A stretch of DNA of 49,590 nt from MGBC163016 sp910588905 (GCA_948616985.1 CAPGDO010000015.1:1-49590); one strand, 5' to 3'; numbered from the stretch's first letter, positions 8,341 to 17,117 are shown. Program-made: numbers and translations. The notes: generated by a model from the sequence alone, not told the origin.

Positions 8341-9228
8341 GTGCAGCATACGCTCAAATACCTCGCATCGTTGTTCATCTTCGGGTTCAATGGGATCTTC
8401 GCCAGCTACGTGGATGCTACGAGCACCCAGATCGTCTTCCTGCGCGTGCTGATCGGCTCCGTTGTCCTTCTGGGTGCCTTCGCCATCACCCGCAAGCGCT
8501 GGACCTTCCCAGATCATAAGCGCGCCTTCGGGTTCTTGGTGCTGTCAGGCTGCGCCATGGGTCTGCAATGGCTGCTCCTCTTCGAGGCATTCAACCATAT
8601 CGGGGTGGGGATGGCTACGCTGCTCAACTATTGCGGCCCCATCATCGTGATAGCCCTGGCACCCTTCGTGTTCAAAGAGCGCATGACCTGGAATAAGATG
8701 CTGGGCATCCTGGTGGTCATCGGCGGCGTGCTGCTGCTGAACGGCACCGCCACCGGCTCTCTTGATCTGGTGGGCATCCTCTGCGGGTTGGGGGCGGCCG
8801 TGCTCTACGCCGTCATGGTGACCTTCTCCAAGAAGGCCTCCGCCATCCAGGGCCTGGAGAACACCACCATCCAGATCCTCTCAGGGCTGGCCATCGTGTT
8901 CGTGGTGCTGCTGGTCAAGGGAGAGGCTCAGGTGAGCTTGCCGCTGTATAGCGTGCCCGCCATGTTGGAACTGGGTATCGTGGGAACGGGAGCGGCTTGC
9001 CTGCTGTACTTCTCTGGCATCGGCACCATGAACGCCCAATCTGTAGCCGTGCTGGGCTATCTGGAGCCGCTGGGGGCCGTGGTGCTCTCTGCCATCATCC
9101 TGGGCGAGGCCATGACGGGGCTCCAGCTGGTGGGCGTGGCGTGCATCATCGGCGGCGCTTGCCTCGCGCAGATGAAGCCGCCCGCGCGGACCCTGCTGAA
9201 GGGGTGGGCGAAGCGGCAGATCGCCTAA
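8341..9228 (+). CDS. EamA-family (DMT superfamily) exporter
   Basis: A 295-residue membrane protein with ten hydrophobic segments in two repeated EamA halves. The first half ends near the conserved-type stretch LNYCGPIIVIALAPFVFKER, the second near VAVLGYLEPLGAVVLSAIILGE, both typical of drug/metabolite transporters that export amino acids or other metabolites. The start is the GTG at 8341, directly behind AAGGAGGAGCC; the frame is open 180 bp further upstream, but that stretch lacks a ribosome-binding site and reads poorly as protein. It is divergent from the LysR gene, its probable regulator. The substrate is unknown. Confidence 0.88.
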   Translation: MQHTLKYLASLFIFGFNGIFASYVDATSTQIVFLRVLIGSVVLLGAFAITRKRWTFPDHKRAFGFLVLSGCAMGLQWLLLFEAFNHIGVGMATLLNYCGPIIVIALAPFVFKERMTWNKMLGILVVIGGVLLLNGTATGSLDLVGILCGLGAAVLYAVMVTFSKKASAIQGLENTTIQILSGLAIVFVVLLVKGEAQVSLPLYSVPAMLELGIVGTGAACLLYFSGIGTMNAQSVAVLGYLEPLGAVVLSAIILGEAMTGLQLVGVACIIGGACLAQMKPPARTLLKGWAKRQIA

Positions 9229-9270
9229 CGTCGTTCCGTGGCATAATGAGGCCATTCGAAAGGAGCCTCT

Positions 9271-10158
9271 ATGCCCATCGAATCGCCTCAGCATCGGCCG
9301 CCCCATGACATGGACTGCCCCCTGTTGGCCATCGTCACGGGATGCAGCCATGGGAAGTGCCACTTCTGCGACATCTTCGCAGGCATCCCCTTCGCGCCCA
9401 TCCCTGAAGACCAGGTGATAGCGGATATCCAGGATATCGCGAAGACAGCCACAGCGCTCACCAGGCGCATCTATCTGACGGGCGGCAACCCCTTCGCGCT
9501 GCCGACGCACCGGTTGGTGAAGGTCTTCGATGCGGTGGAGCGGCACATCCCCACAGTGAAGGGCTACGGCGGCTTCTGTCGCATCGTTGATGTGGCGGCG
9601 AAGTCCGACGAGGAGCTGGCGCTGTTGCGCAGCCGCGGGGTGGATGAGATCACCATCGGTGCGGAGAGCGGCTTCGACGAAGCCCTTGGATTCATGGAGA
9701 AGGGGCACTCCGCTGCAGACATCATCCAGCAAGGGCGCCGTTTGCATGAGGCAGGCATCAGGTTCACGTTCTTCTACCTGGCCGGGATGGCGGGTGCGGG
9801 GAAGGGGCAGGAGAACGCCCTGGCCTCAGCCCGCGTCTTCAGCGAAGCGGGTCCGAGCCGCATTTTGGTGGTGACCCTCACGCCCACTCAGCAGTGGCCT
9901 TTGGCGCAAGACATCGCAGAAGGCCGATGGGTGCCGCCCACGGAGGTGGAAACGGCACGGGAGATCCAGACCTTCGTGGCGAACCTCACCTGCACCACCC
10001 AGGTGAACTGCTCCCATGATACGGATATCGTACGCTTCGAGGGCATGATCCCTCAGAATCAGGCAGCCCTCGTCGAGCTCATGGAGCATCGCATTCCCCT
10101 GATGAACGAAAAGGCCTCCCGCAAGATGCGAGAGGCCCTGCATAAAGCAACGTTCTGA
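9271..10158 (+). CDS. Radical SAM protein
   Basis: A 295-residue radical S-adenosylmethionine enzyme. The iron-sulfur cluster motif is Cys25, Cys30, Cys33 (GCSHGKCHFC, a CX4CX2C form rather than the common CX3CX2C), followed by a GGNPFALP stretch matching the SAM-binding GGE-type motif and by ITIGAESGFDEAL. The protein resembles Elp3/MiaB-type and B12-independent radical SAM proteins that lack an auxiliary domain. The start ATG follows AAAGGAG by 5 nt. It ends exactly next to the convergent permease gene (0 bp gap). No neighbouring substrate peptide or partner is visible, so the reaction cannot be named. Confidence 0.85.
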   Translation: MPIESPQHRPPHDMDCPLLAIVTGCSHGKCHFCDIFAGIPFAPIPEDQVIADIQDIAKTATALTRRIYLTGGNPFALPTHRLVKVFDAVERHIPTVKGYGGFCRIVDVAAKSDEELALLRSRGVDEITIGAESGFDEALGFMEKGHSAADIIQQGRRLHEAGIRFTFFYLAGMAGAGKGQENALASARVFSEAGPSRILVVTLTPTQQWPLAQDIAEGRWVPPTEVETAREIQTFVANLTCTTQVNCSHDTDIVRFEGMIPQNQAALVELMEHRIPLMNEKASRKMREALHKATF

Positions 10159-12366
10159 TCATCGTGCATGAAGAGATGAGCTCACCACGCTTCTGCTGGT
10201 CAGGTAGGTGACCAGCAGATACCCTCCGTAGATGACGGCTACCAGCACGGCCGCCATGCTGATGGGGCCGATCACTGATGTTCCCAGCGCGTCGAAGAGC
10301 TCCTTGGAAAGGACGCTGATAGCGCAGGAGGCATGGCACGCCGCCACTCCCAGAGGCAGGAGGAAATAGACCAGCACCTGGATGAGGAGAGAGCGGTTGA
10401 TCATGGGTGCGCTGCACCCGATGCGCGAGAGCATCCGGTAGCGCGGCAGGGAATCGGCTGTCTGAGAGAGCTGCTGCACGGCCAGTACGGCAGCAGTGGA
10501 CAGCAGGAAGATGAGGCCGATGTAGAGCGCCAGGTAGGTGATCATCATCTTCAACCCGCTTGCTTGGACGATCATCTCAAAAGCGGTGATGACGCGCGTG
10601 ACCGGCCAGAGCAGGTGCGCGTAGGTGTCATCTGACCCGGAGAAGCCTTGATCGAATCCACCCAGGCTCAGCGGTTGCGCGGCGGCTACAATGGCTTCCA
10701 GGGCCTCATCGTTCTGGGCTTCCGTGCGCCCGTTGTCCGCATACATCACATCCAACAGGCTGCGGTGGGGAATGGCTCCGGCAGCGCGCAGGGCGGCGAT
10801 CACCTCATCGGGGACCACGATGGCAAGCGCCGTGGCCTTCAGGGAGTTATCCTCTATCTGCGTGTCTATGATCTGGTGGGTGAAGGTGAGGGTGTGGCCC
10901 AGGGTCTCGAATGAGACGCCCGACGCCGCGATGTCCTTCGCGATGGCCGCAGAGACCTCCATATTGTTCGCCAGCACGCATTCGCCATCCCCAAGGATGA
11001 TGGGGTCCTCTCCGGTAAGCGACCGGACAGCGTTCATGTCAGAGACGCTGATAACGCCCAGGTTGGTACTGGCCAAAGAGCTATGGAGGTCCTCGATCCG
11101 CGCTTCAGCTTCAGGGCCGATGCTTCGGAGCAAGCTTCCATAGGTAGCATCGGGCAGGTTATAGAGGTCCATCTGGGCGTAAGCGCTGATGGTCTCATCC
11201 CACTCCTCAGGAGCAGCTGCTATCAGGGGTGCCGCCATGTTCCATCCATGGGCTACGGCATTCTCGTAGCGTTCGGGTGCTTCTGCCTGCATGGCGCGGG
11301 CACGGGCGGAGGCATCGGTGGATGTGCTTCGCACGCTATCTATCGGATCACTGGAGTAGACCTCAGCGGAGAGCGTGGCGCTATAGGGATTCGCTTCTTC
11401 TATCCCATCAGTGAAGACGCTCACCATGCCCATCCCCACCGAGAACGTGGTGATGGAGAAGAACAGCATCACGCAAACGGCCCACAAGGATACGAAGGCG
11501 GTATTCACGCGGCTGGCGATCTGGCGTACCGTGAAGGGGGTGAGCCCGCGGAGGTAGATGCCCTTCGCCCGGGTGATGAGCGCGATGACGAAGCCTGCCA
11601 GTGACCAGAACAGGATGAAGGTGCCCACGAGCATGCCGATGGTGGCCCGCATGAAGCGCGGATCATCCAGCATGACGAGCCCGCTCTCGATCAGCTGCTC
11701 ATAGGCATAGGCCAGGATGGCGATGGAGGCCACGAACGCCACCAGGCACACCCAGGGGTTGCGTGTGACAGCCTTCTGGTTCTTCGCGTTCGCATGGAGA
11801 AGGTCGATCAGCTTCTGGCGGTTCACTATGAAGGTGTTGAAGAGCGCTACCACCACATAGATGATGGCGAAGCACAGGATGGTGAGTCTGAGCGCTTCGG
11901 GGGAGAATACGAACTGATAGCTCATGATGGTGGTCCCGAACAGCCAGGCAGTGAAGAACGACATGGCCTGGGACAGCAAGAATCCCACGATCAGCCCCAA
12001 TGCCAGTGAGATCAGCCCCACGAGCACCGTTTCTATCAGCATGATGGCCGAGACCCGGGAAGGGGCCATGCCCAGCAGCATGTAGGTGCCGAACTCGCGC
12101 TTGCGCCGGCGGATGAGGAACCCGTTCGAATAGAGGATCAGGAACCCTAAGACGCAGGCGATGAGCCCTGAGAACATGCTCAAGAACTGCTCGGTCATCT
12201 GGAACTGGCGTTCGTCGGCCTCTGACTGGAGGTCGAACATCACCTCTTGGCCGCCGATGGAGTTGAACGCGTAGAACACGGCCACGCCGAAGAGCAGCGT
12301 CAGGAAGTAGATGGTGTAATCGCGCACCGAGTGACGGATATTGCGCCATGCGAGCTTAAGCAACAT
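10159..12366 (-). CDS. BceB-like ABC transporter permease (FtsX domains)
   Basis: A 735-residue permease with the BceB architecture: TM1 (YTIYFLTLLFGVAVFYAF), a FtsX-like block of TM2-4, further TMs, a large extracytoplasmic domain of about 250-280 residues after TM7 (starts near SVFTDGIEEANPY), then three TMs including ALYIGLIFLLSTAAVLAV. Bce-type pumps protect against peptide antibiotics acting on lipid II-cycle intermediates and also serve as the sensor for their two-component system. The start ATG at 12366 is chosen because GGGAGG stands about 9 nt before it; it overlaps the ATPase gene end by 11 nt. It is the last gene of a minus-strand module with an ATPase, small peptide, kinase and regulator. 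The drug specificity is not evident. Confidence 0.87.
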   Translation of the reverse strand: MLLKLAWRNIRHSVRDYTIYFLTLLFGVAVFYAFNSIGGQEVMFDLQSEADERQFQMTEQFLSMFSGLIACVLGFLILYSNGFLIRRRKREFGTYMLLGMAPSRVSAIMLIETVLVGLISLALGLIVGFLLSQAMSFFTAWLFGTTIMSYQFVFSPEALRLTILCFAIIYVVVALFNTFIVNRQKLIDLLHANAKNQKAVTRNPWVCLVAFVASIAILAYAYEQLIESGLVMLDDPRFMRATIGMLVGTFILFWSLAGFVIALITRAKGIYLRGLTPFTVRQIASRVNTAFVSLWAVCVMLFFSITTFSVGMGMVSVFTDGIEEANPYSATLSAEVYSSDPIDSVRSTSTDASARARAMQAEAPERYENAVAHGWNMAAPLIAAAPEEWDETISAYAQMDLYNLPDATYGSLLRSIGPEAEARIEDLHSSLASTNLGVISVSDMNAVRSLTGEDPIILGDGECVLANNMEVSAAIAKDIAASGVSFETLGHTLTFTHQIIDTQIEDNSLKATALAIVVPDEVIAALRAAGAIPHRSLLDVMYADNGRTEAQNDEALEAIVAAAQPLSLGGFDQGFSGSDDTYAHLLWPVTRVITAFEMIVQASGLKMMITYLALYIGLIFLLSTAAVLAVQQLSQTADSLPRYRMLSRIGCSAPMINRSLLIQVLVYFLLPLGVAACHASCAISVLSKELFDALGTSVIGPISMAAVLVAVIYGGYLLVTYLTSRSVVSSSLHAR

Positions 12367-13177
12367 GGCCCACATCCCCTCCCAAGAACGAGACCACTTC
12401 CATGATGCGGGCGAAGAACTCCTCGCGGGGCATGGCTCCGCGACGTATCTCGTTGAACAGGCGGCCGTCCTTGATGAATAGCACGCGGTTCGTGAAGGAC
12501 GCTGCGTAGGAGTCATGGGTGACCATCATGATAGTGGCGCCCATCTTCGCATTCATCATCTCCAGCGTTTCCAGGAGGACGGCAGCTGATCGTGAATCAA
12601 GGGCACCGGTGGGCTCATCGGCCAGGATCAGCTTCGGATCGCCCACGATGGCACGGGCGGCAGCCACCCGTTGCTTCTGGCCGCCCGACATCTGATTCGG
12701 GTAGCGCTTGAGGACATCCGCCACGCCCAGAGCGGCGGCGATGTTCCGCACCCGTGCGGACACCTGGGAAGGGGCAATGCGCTTGATGGTGAGCGCGAGG
12801 GCGATATTCTCCATGCCATTCAAGGTATCCAGGAGGTTGAAGTCCTGGAAGATGAATCCCAGCTCGTCGCGACGGAACTTCGCCAGGGCGCGCTTGGAGA
12901 GGGCGGTGATGTCCTTTCCGTCCACGAGGATCTGGCCCGAGGTCACCTTGTCAATGGTAGAGACACAGTTCAGAAGCGTGGTCTTGCCGGACCCTGACGG
13001 TCCCATGATGCCAACGAATTCTCCCTGGGCTACGTCGAAGGAGACGCCGTCTAGGGCATGGGTGAGGGAATCGCGGCTGCCGTAGATCTTCTTCGCCTGG
13101 CGGACGGAGAGGGCTAGAGGGCGGCCACTCTGGACTGCTGGGGTCGTGAAGGAAGGCTCTGCGTAGATCTCAGTCAT
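12356..13177 (-). CDS. BceA-like ABC transporter ATPase
   Basis: A 273-residue ATP-binding subunit with all expected motifs: Walker A GPSGSGKTT (about residues 59-67), Q-loop FIFQDFNLL, signature MSGGQKQRVAAARAI, Walker B LILADEPTGALDS and the switch His in MMVTHDS. Its closest general type is the MacB/LolD/BceA group that pairs with FtsX-domain permeases, and the next gene is such a permease with an 11-nt overlap. The start ATG at 13177 has GAGGA about 5 nt upstream and lies 7 nt after the stop of a 50-codon peptide gene, which suggests translational coupling of all three. Confidence 0.92.
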   Translation of the reverse strand: MTEIYAEPSFTTPAVQSGRPLALSVRQAKKIYGSRDSLTHALDGVSFDVAQGEFVGIMGPSGSGKTTLLNCVSTIDKVTSGQILVDGKDITALSKRALAKFRRDELGFIFQDFNLLDTLNGMENIALALTIKRIAPSQVSARVRNIAAALGVADVLKRYPNQMSGGQKQRVAAARAIVGDPKLILADEPTGALDSRSAAVLLETLEMMNAKMGATIMMVTHDSYAASFTNRVLFIKDGRLFNEIRRGAMPREEFFARIMEVVSFLGGDVGHVA

Positions 13178-13184
13178 GGCGTCC

Positions 13185-13337
13185 TCAGGCTTTCACGAGA
13201 CGGGGAGCTTCATAGACGATCAGGGCTCCGATGGATATCACGATGGCGCAGGAGAGTGCTATCTTTCCGGCTATGCTCATGTTCTCCTCCTTCTGGGCCT
13301 TGACGGCCTCCTCTGGGTTGAGCGGTATAGGGAACAT
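13185..13337 (-). CDS. Small single-TM peptide in BceAB-like operon
   Basis: A 50-codon reading frame starts MFPIPLNPEEAVKAQKEE, passes an internal Met preceded by AAGGAGGAGAAC, and continues as a hydrophobic helix (IAGKIALSCAIVISIGALIV) ending YEAPRLVKA. The peptide therefore has a charged N-terminus, one membrane span and a short tail. The first ATG (13337) has GAGG 9 nt upstream; the internal ATG at 13280 has an almost perfect AGGAGG at 5 nt and would give 31 residues, so two start sites are possible. It lies between the kinase and ATPase genes, 7 nt from the latter. Function is unknown; an accessory role in sensing or transporter assembly is inferred from position only. Confidence 0.6.
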   Translation of the reverse strand: MFPIPLNPEEAVKAQKEENMSIAGKIALSCAIVISIGALIVYEAPRLVKA

Positions 13338-13373
13338 GATGACGAGCCTCAACGCGCGCTGCCATCGAATGGG

Positions 13374-13390
13374 CTTACAGGAACCTTACA
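13374..13390 (-). promoter_or_regulatory. Direct-repeat operator candidate for the OmpR-type regulator
   Basis: Read in the direction of transcription, TGTAAG occurs twice with an 11-bp period (plus-strand CTTACA at 13374-13379 and 13385-13390), 36 bp before the ATG of the small peptide gene. OmpR/PhoB-family regulators bind tandem half-sites one helical turn apart, and such a regulator is encoded 1.1 kb upstream. This suggests that the peptide-ATPase-permease genes have their own regulated promoter. Confidence 0.5.
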
Positions 13391-13442
13391 TTGCTGTCAC
13401 TTGGGTCAGTCCGAGGCTGGAGGGGCCAGGGAGAGATGGTGC

Positions 13443-14498
13443 CTAGGGCAGGCGACTGCGGTCATGGGGGAATCCGAAGATCATCCGCGTGCCCACACCC
13501 GTTTCGCTTGCGGCAGAGACGCTCAAGCCCAGGCGGCTGCTCATGAGTGCCACCAGATAGAGGCCCATGCCCGTGGCCGTTCCTCGGGCCCGGCCGTTGC
13601 TCCCCGTGAAGCCGCGGTCGAAGATGCGCGGCATATCAGCCTCGCTGATGCCGCACCCGTCATCGCGCACTTCGAGCACGGTGCGGCCTCGGGGCGTGTC
13701 GGGCTCTTCCACGCGGGCGGTGAAGGTGATGGTCCGGGCACCGTACTGAGCTGCGTTCGCCACCACCTGGCTCAGCATGAACACGAGCCACGGTTCATCA
13801 GAGAGCACGCGGAGCTCGGGAGAGATATCCACCTGGGGGATGGCCTGCACTTCGATCAAGAACCGGGCTTGGCGCTTGCAAGCTTCGCGGGCTGCATCTG
13901 CAAGGGACACGCTCCGAATGGCGTAGTCCTTCTGGAGGGAGGTGGACCGGGCGTAGTAGAGCGCCTGATCCACTTGCACTTCCATGCGCTCGAGCTCCCG
14001 TGAGAGCTTGTAGGCATCCGGGCCCTCCAAGCGGTCCAAGATCAGCTTCGCTGCTGCGATGGGAGTCTTCGTCTCATGGATCCAAAGCTCGATGTATTCG
14101 CGGTAGGCGTTTGCATCGGCTTGAGCCTGCGTCAGTTCCCGACTGGCCTGGGCAGACAGACGATCGATGGCATCCTGGGCAAGGCGTCCTTCCAGGAACC
14201 GCGGATCCATCATCAGCGTTGCGGATTCGCACGCGCTCAGCTCAGGGGTGCCCACGTCTTCCACCGATGCCCAGAAGCGGGCCCGGCGCAGGTAGTCGAC
14301 TATGAGCCCCAGGCAAAGGCATATCAGCACGAACGCTGAGAGGGTCACGCTGGCGTCGATGCCGATGCCCAGCGTCACGGCCATGGCGAAGACCCCTGCA
14401 ATGCAGCCAATGCCAAGGAGGATGATGAGGCCGTGGTCACGCAGGTAGCCTGCCAGGGTGAACGACTCTGCTCCCTCAGCGTGCCCCCACCAGGTCAT
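13443..14498 (-). CDS. BceS-like intramembrane-sensing histidine kinase
   Basis: A 351-residue sensor kinase with two close TM helices (about residues 22-45 and 50-68) and almost no extracytoplasmic loop, typical of kinases that sense through a partner transporter. The phospho-acceptor is His141 in WIHETKTPIAA. The ATPase domain shows the N-box VVANAAQYG, DDGCGI and a GMGLYLV lid region. The start ATG overlaps the stop of the response-regulator gene (ATGA), so the pair is translationally coupled. With the ABC genes downstream it forms a Bce-type detoxification and sensing unit. Confidence 0.92.
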   Translation of the reverse strand: MTWWGHAEGAESFTLAGYLRDHGLIILLGIGCIAGVFAMAVTLGIGIDASVTLSAFVLICLCLGLIVDYLRRARFWASVEDVGTPELSACESATLMMDPRFLEGRLAQDAIDRLSAQASRELTQAQADANAYREYIELWIHETKTPIAAAKLILDRLEGPDAYKLSRELERMEVQVDQALYYARSTSLQKDYAIRSVSLADAAREACKRQARFLIEVQAIPQVDISPELRVLSDEPWLVFMLSQVVANAAQYGARTITFTARVEEPDTPRGRTVLEVRDDGCGISEADMPRIFDRGFTGSNGRARGTATGMGLYLVALMSSRLGLSVSAASETGVGTRMIFGFPHDRSRLP

Positions 14499-15157
14499 AG
14501 GGCGTAGCCGATCCCGCGTTTGGTCTTGATGAGGTCCTCATCTGCGCCCAGGGCATGCAAACGCTTCCGAAGGCGGTTCATGTTCACGGTCAAGGTATTG
14601 TCATCGATGAACGAATCAGATTCCCAAAGGTGCATCATGAGCTGTTGACGGCTTACGATCTTCCCCGCGTTGCGCATGAGCAATGACAAGATCTTGAGCT
14701 CGTTGCGGGTGAGCTCGCAGCTCTCATCCTGATACGTGACGATACCCGATGCCTCATCCAAGGTGAGGCAGCCTTCCCGCAGGAGCGGGGTTGGGGTGGC
14801 GCCTGTGCGAACGAGGTTCTGGATGCGGGCCAGCAAGACCGCGGGCCGGTAGGGCTTCGTGACGTAATCGTTCGCGCCCAGGCCCAGCGCCATGACCTCG
14901 TCGAATTCGCTGGTGGAAGACGTCAACATGATGATGGGAACCGCCGAGGCAGCACGGATATCCCGGCAGATGGCAAGGCCATCGGCCTGGGGAAGCTTCA
15001 GATCCAGCACGACACAGGCGGCGTGGCTTGCGAGGGCCTGTTGGGCAGCATCCTCGAACCGGTCACACCAGCGGGGTTCATAGCCTTGGAGCGTGAGCAA
15101 CCGTGCCAACTCTTCACGCAGGACGGTGTCATCTTCCACGATGAAAATGGTATCCAT
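14495..15157 (-). CDS. OmpR/PhoB family response regulator
   Basis: A 220-residue regulator with a receiver domain (acid pocket EDD at 8-10, phospho-acceptor Asp52 in VVLDLKLP, Lys in YVTKPYRP) and a C-terminal winged helix (ELTRNELKILSLL ... DDNTLTVNMNRLRKRL). The start at 15157 gives the canonical MDTIFIVEDD beginning; the frame is open a further 63 bp, but that stretch would overlap the promoter of the divergent phosphatase gene. The ribosome-binding site is weak, so this transcript may be leaderless or poorly translated. The probable target is the direct repeat at 13374-13390. Confidence 0.92.
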   Translation of the reverse strand: MDTIFIVEDDTVLREELARLLTLQGYEPRWCDRFEDAAQQALASHAACVVLDLKLPQADGLAICRDIRAASAVPIIMLTSSTSEFDEVMALGLGANDYVTKPYRPAVLLARIQNLVRTGATPTPLLREGCLTLDEASGIVTYQDESCELTRNELKILSLLMRNAGKIVSRQQLMMHLWESDSFIDDNTLTVNMNRLRKRLHALGADEDLIKTKRGIGYAL

Positions 15158-15211
15158 AGGGAAGATGATACCCGATGATGGAACCCTGCGGGAGCTTTTC
15201 GCCATCCCTGC

Positions 15212-15217
15212 TATACT
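15212..15217 (+). promoter_or_regulatory. -10 box TATACT, leaderless start candidate
   Basis: TATACT lies 8 nt before the phosphatase ATG at 15226, so transcription would begin at or next to the start codon. No Shine-Dalgarno sequence is present. No clear -35 box is seen. Confidence 0.5.
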
Positions 15218-15225
15218 CATGTCCT

Positions 15226-16053
15226 ATGTTAGACATCGTCCAATCATCTGCCTCCCCTGAGCACGCAGCGCGTGTCGTCACCCTTGAAGGGGTGGGTAAC
15301 GTGCGTGACCTGGGCGGCATTCCCGTCTACGGTGACCGCATGGTGAAGCCGGGCATGATCTTCCGCGGAGGCGCGCTGGCAGGAGCCACCTCAAAGGACC
15401 GTCACAGGCTCTTCGAAGAGCTCGGCATCTCCTGCGTGATAGACCTGCGCTGTGGCTGGGAGGTGGAGGCCAAGCCGAACCCTGTCCATCCGGGGGTGGA
15501 TTCGCTGCACATCCCCTTCTACGACAAGGAGAAGGTGGGCATCGAATACGAGGTGGGCGCCATCAACGGCCAGAAAGTGGGGCGTGATGTGGCCTGTGAC
15601 CCCGATGGCTTCTACCGGTCCTTGGCGAACCCGCGCACGACCGCCCAGATGCGGGAATGCCTAGCTCAGATCATCGCTCGCACCTCCAATGGGCTTCCGA
15701 TCTATCAGCATTGCAGTGGCGGCAAAGACCGCACCGGCGTCATGACGCTGTTGGTGCTGACGGTGCTAGGGGCGGGATTCGCAGACATCCTGGAGGACTA
15801 CCTCTATACGAATGTGTTCCGGGACACCCAGTTCCCGGAAACCTACGCCAAGTTCCTGCATATCGCCCAGGGAGACGAGGAGCAGGCCCTCAAGCTGGTG
15901 AACGATCACCGGGCACGCCGGGAGAACCTCGAGGTGTTCCTTGAGGCGGTCAGCGAAAGCTATGGCAACATCGATGCCTTCGTCCACGGGGAGCTGGGCG
16001 TAGGGGATGCCCTACGCGAAGAGTTCCGTGCCGCGTGCACCTGCCCTAGGTGA
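15226..16053 (+). CDS. Tyrosine-protein phosphatase, LptpA/MptpB type
   Basis: A 275-residue protein of the atypical bacterial tyrosine/lipid phosphatase family. It has NVRDLGG (residues 25-31), FRGGAL, and the P-loop HCSGGKDRTG with nucleophile Cys163 and Arg169. The extra Lys and Asp inside the P-loop (GGKDR) are typical of the dual-specificity LipA/MptpB-like group that also acts on phosphoinositides. No signal peptide is seen. The start at 15226 is chosen because TATACT lies 8 nt upstream and the family match begins just after it. The gene is divergent from the response regulator and overlaps the end of the convergent kinase-fold gene by 8 nt. Confidence 0.87.
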   Translation: MLDIVQSSASPEHAARVVTLEGVGNVRDLGGIPVYGDRMVKPGMIFRGGALAGATSKDRHRLFEELGISCVIDLRCGWEVEAKPNPVHPGVDSLHIPFYDKEKVGIEYEVGAINGQKVGRDVACDPDGFYRSLANPRTTAQMRECLAQIIARTSNGLPIYQHCSGGKDRTGVMTLLVLTVLGAGFADILEDYLYTNVFRDTQFPETYAKFLHIAQGDEEQALKLVNDHRARRENLEVFLEAVSESYGNIDAFVHGELGVGDALREEFRAACTCPR

Positions 16054-17107
16054 AGCACTCCTCAAGCAGCATCTCTAGGAAGTCATCAGACAGATAGCGG
16101 GGTAGTTTCGCCGCCGCCCGGGCAGTCGTGTGCTCATCGGTCCCTCCGTAACGGATGAGCGCCTTGCAGCACCAGGCTACGCCTCTCAGAGCGGATATCT
16201 TCATCCAGGCCGGGAAGCGCTCTTCGAAGGCTTCGGCATCGAAACGGCCATCCACTGCCGTCCAGTATTCCCTCAAGAACATCTCCTGGTCTTGGGCGGT
16301 GAAGAACCGGTCGCTGTCCCAGAAGGTGGTGGTGGGAGCCAGGAAGAAGGCCAGGTCTTGGGCTATGTCACCCAAAAGGGGCCGTTCCCAGTCTACGAAC
16401 CAGCCGGTTTCGCTATCGTCAGGCAGGAGGAAGTGGGAAGCCAGCGTCTCTGTGTTCACGATGCGCGGCTCACAGGGTGCGGCTTGGGCCCTTTGGATAG
16501 CCTGGATGGTGAGGTTGGTGAACAGATCCACCCAGGCGGTGATGCGGGCATCCTCGTAGGGGGAGTCTCGATAGAGCCGAAAGCGCTCCATGCATTCTTC
16601 GAAGAGCCCTTGGAGGGGGTCGGCCGGACGGTGGAGCGGGCAGTCCTCTGGAACGGGAACGCTATGGATGGCTCCCAGGATGCGAGCGCAGCGCTTGAGA
16701 TCATCGGGCTGCGGTTCATCCAGATCGAATACCCGTCCCGGACAGAAGGTCTCTACGAGCACCCCTTTGCCGGGAGCCGTAGGGGAGCCGTCAACGTAGA
16801 TGGGCAGCGGCGTGCAACCTGATGCTGCTACCGCTGCAAGGGCGTCGAATTCATAGCGCACCTGGCAGGCATGGAAAGGCTGGGGGAGGACGTTCACGCG
16901 CAGAACGAAGCGTTGTTGGCTGGTTTCCCTCCCTTCGCCATGACCCTCGCTTGGTACGGAGAACCAGAAGTTCACGTTATGCTCTCCCTCGCCCAAGGGA
17001 TGAGGTATCAAGACATCCTGAGGCTGGGCGCCTACCTGGCCCCGCAGCTCTTCGTTGTTTGCAAGATATTCTGTCGCCCTCTGCCGATAGGCGTCAAAGG
17101 AATCCAC
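16046..17107 (-). CDS. Phosphotransferase of the APH/choline kinase fold, altered catalytic loop
   Basis: A 353-residue protein related to aminoglycoside phosphotransferase/choline kinase-like enzymes. An N-lobe with GEGEHNVNFWF (glycine-rich loop) and RFVLRVN (ATP-binding Lys position replaced by Arg) is followed by VNTETLASHFLL in place of the usual HGDLHPGNIL, then VDWERPLLGDIAQDLAFFL, which keeps the metal-binding Asp. The catalytic Asp is thus Glu, and the metal-binding Asn appears as His. The GTG at 17107 is preferred as start because AGGAG lies 7 nt upstream; a TTG at 17128 is in frame. It is 10 bp behind the membrane protein gene. Its substrate, and whether it is active, are unknown. 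Confidence 0.75.
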   Translation of the reverse strand: MDSFDAYRQRATEYLANNEELRGQVGAQPQDVLIPHPLGEGEHNVNFWFSVPSEGHGEGRETSQQRFVLRVNVLPQPFHACQVRYEFDALAAVAASGCTPLPIYVDGSPTAPGKGVLVETFCPGRVFDLDEPQPDDLKRCARILGAIHSVPVPEDCPLHRPADPLQGLFEECMERFRLYRDSPYEDARITAWVDLFTNLTIQAIQRAQAAPCEPRIVNTETLASHFLLPDDSETGWFVDWERPLLGDIAQDLAFFLAPTTTFWDSDRFFTAQDQEMFLREYWTAVDGRFDAEAFEERFPAWMKISALRGVAWCCKALIRYGGTDEHTTARAAAKLPRYLSDDFLEMLLEECFT

Positions 17108-17117
17108 CAGTGTGCTC

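Noticed and set aside
13176..14003. Plus-strand open frame opposite the kinase gene and small peptide
   Set aside because: No motifs and Gly/His/Glu-rich composition of a shadow frame; it overlaps three well-supported minus-strand features.
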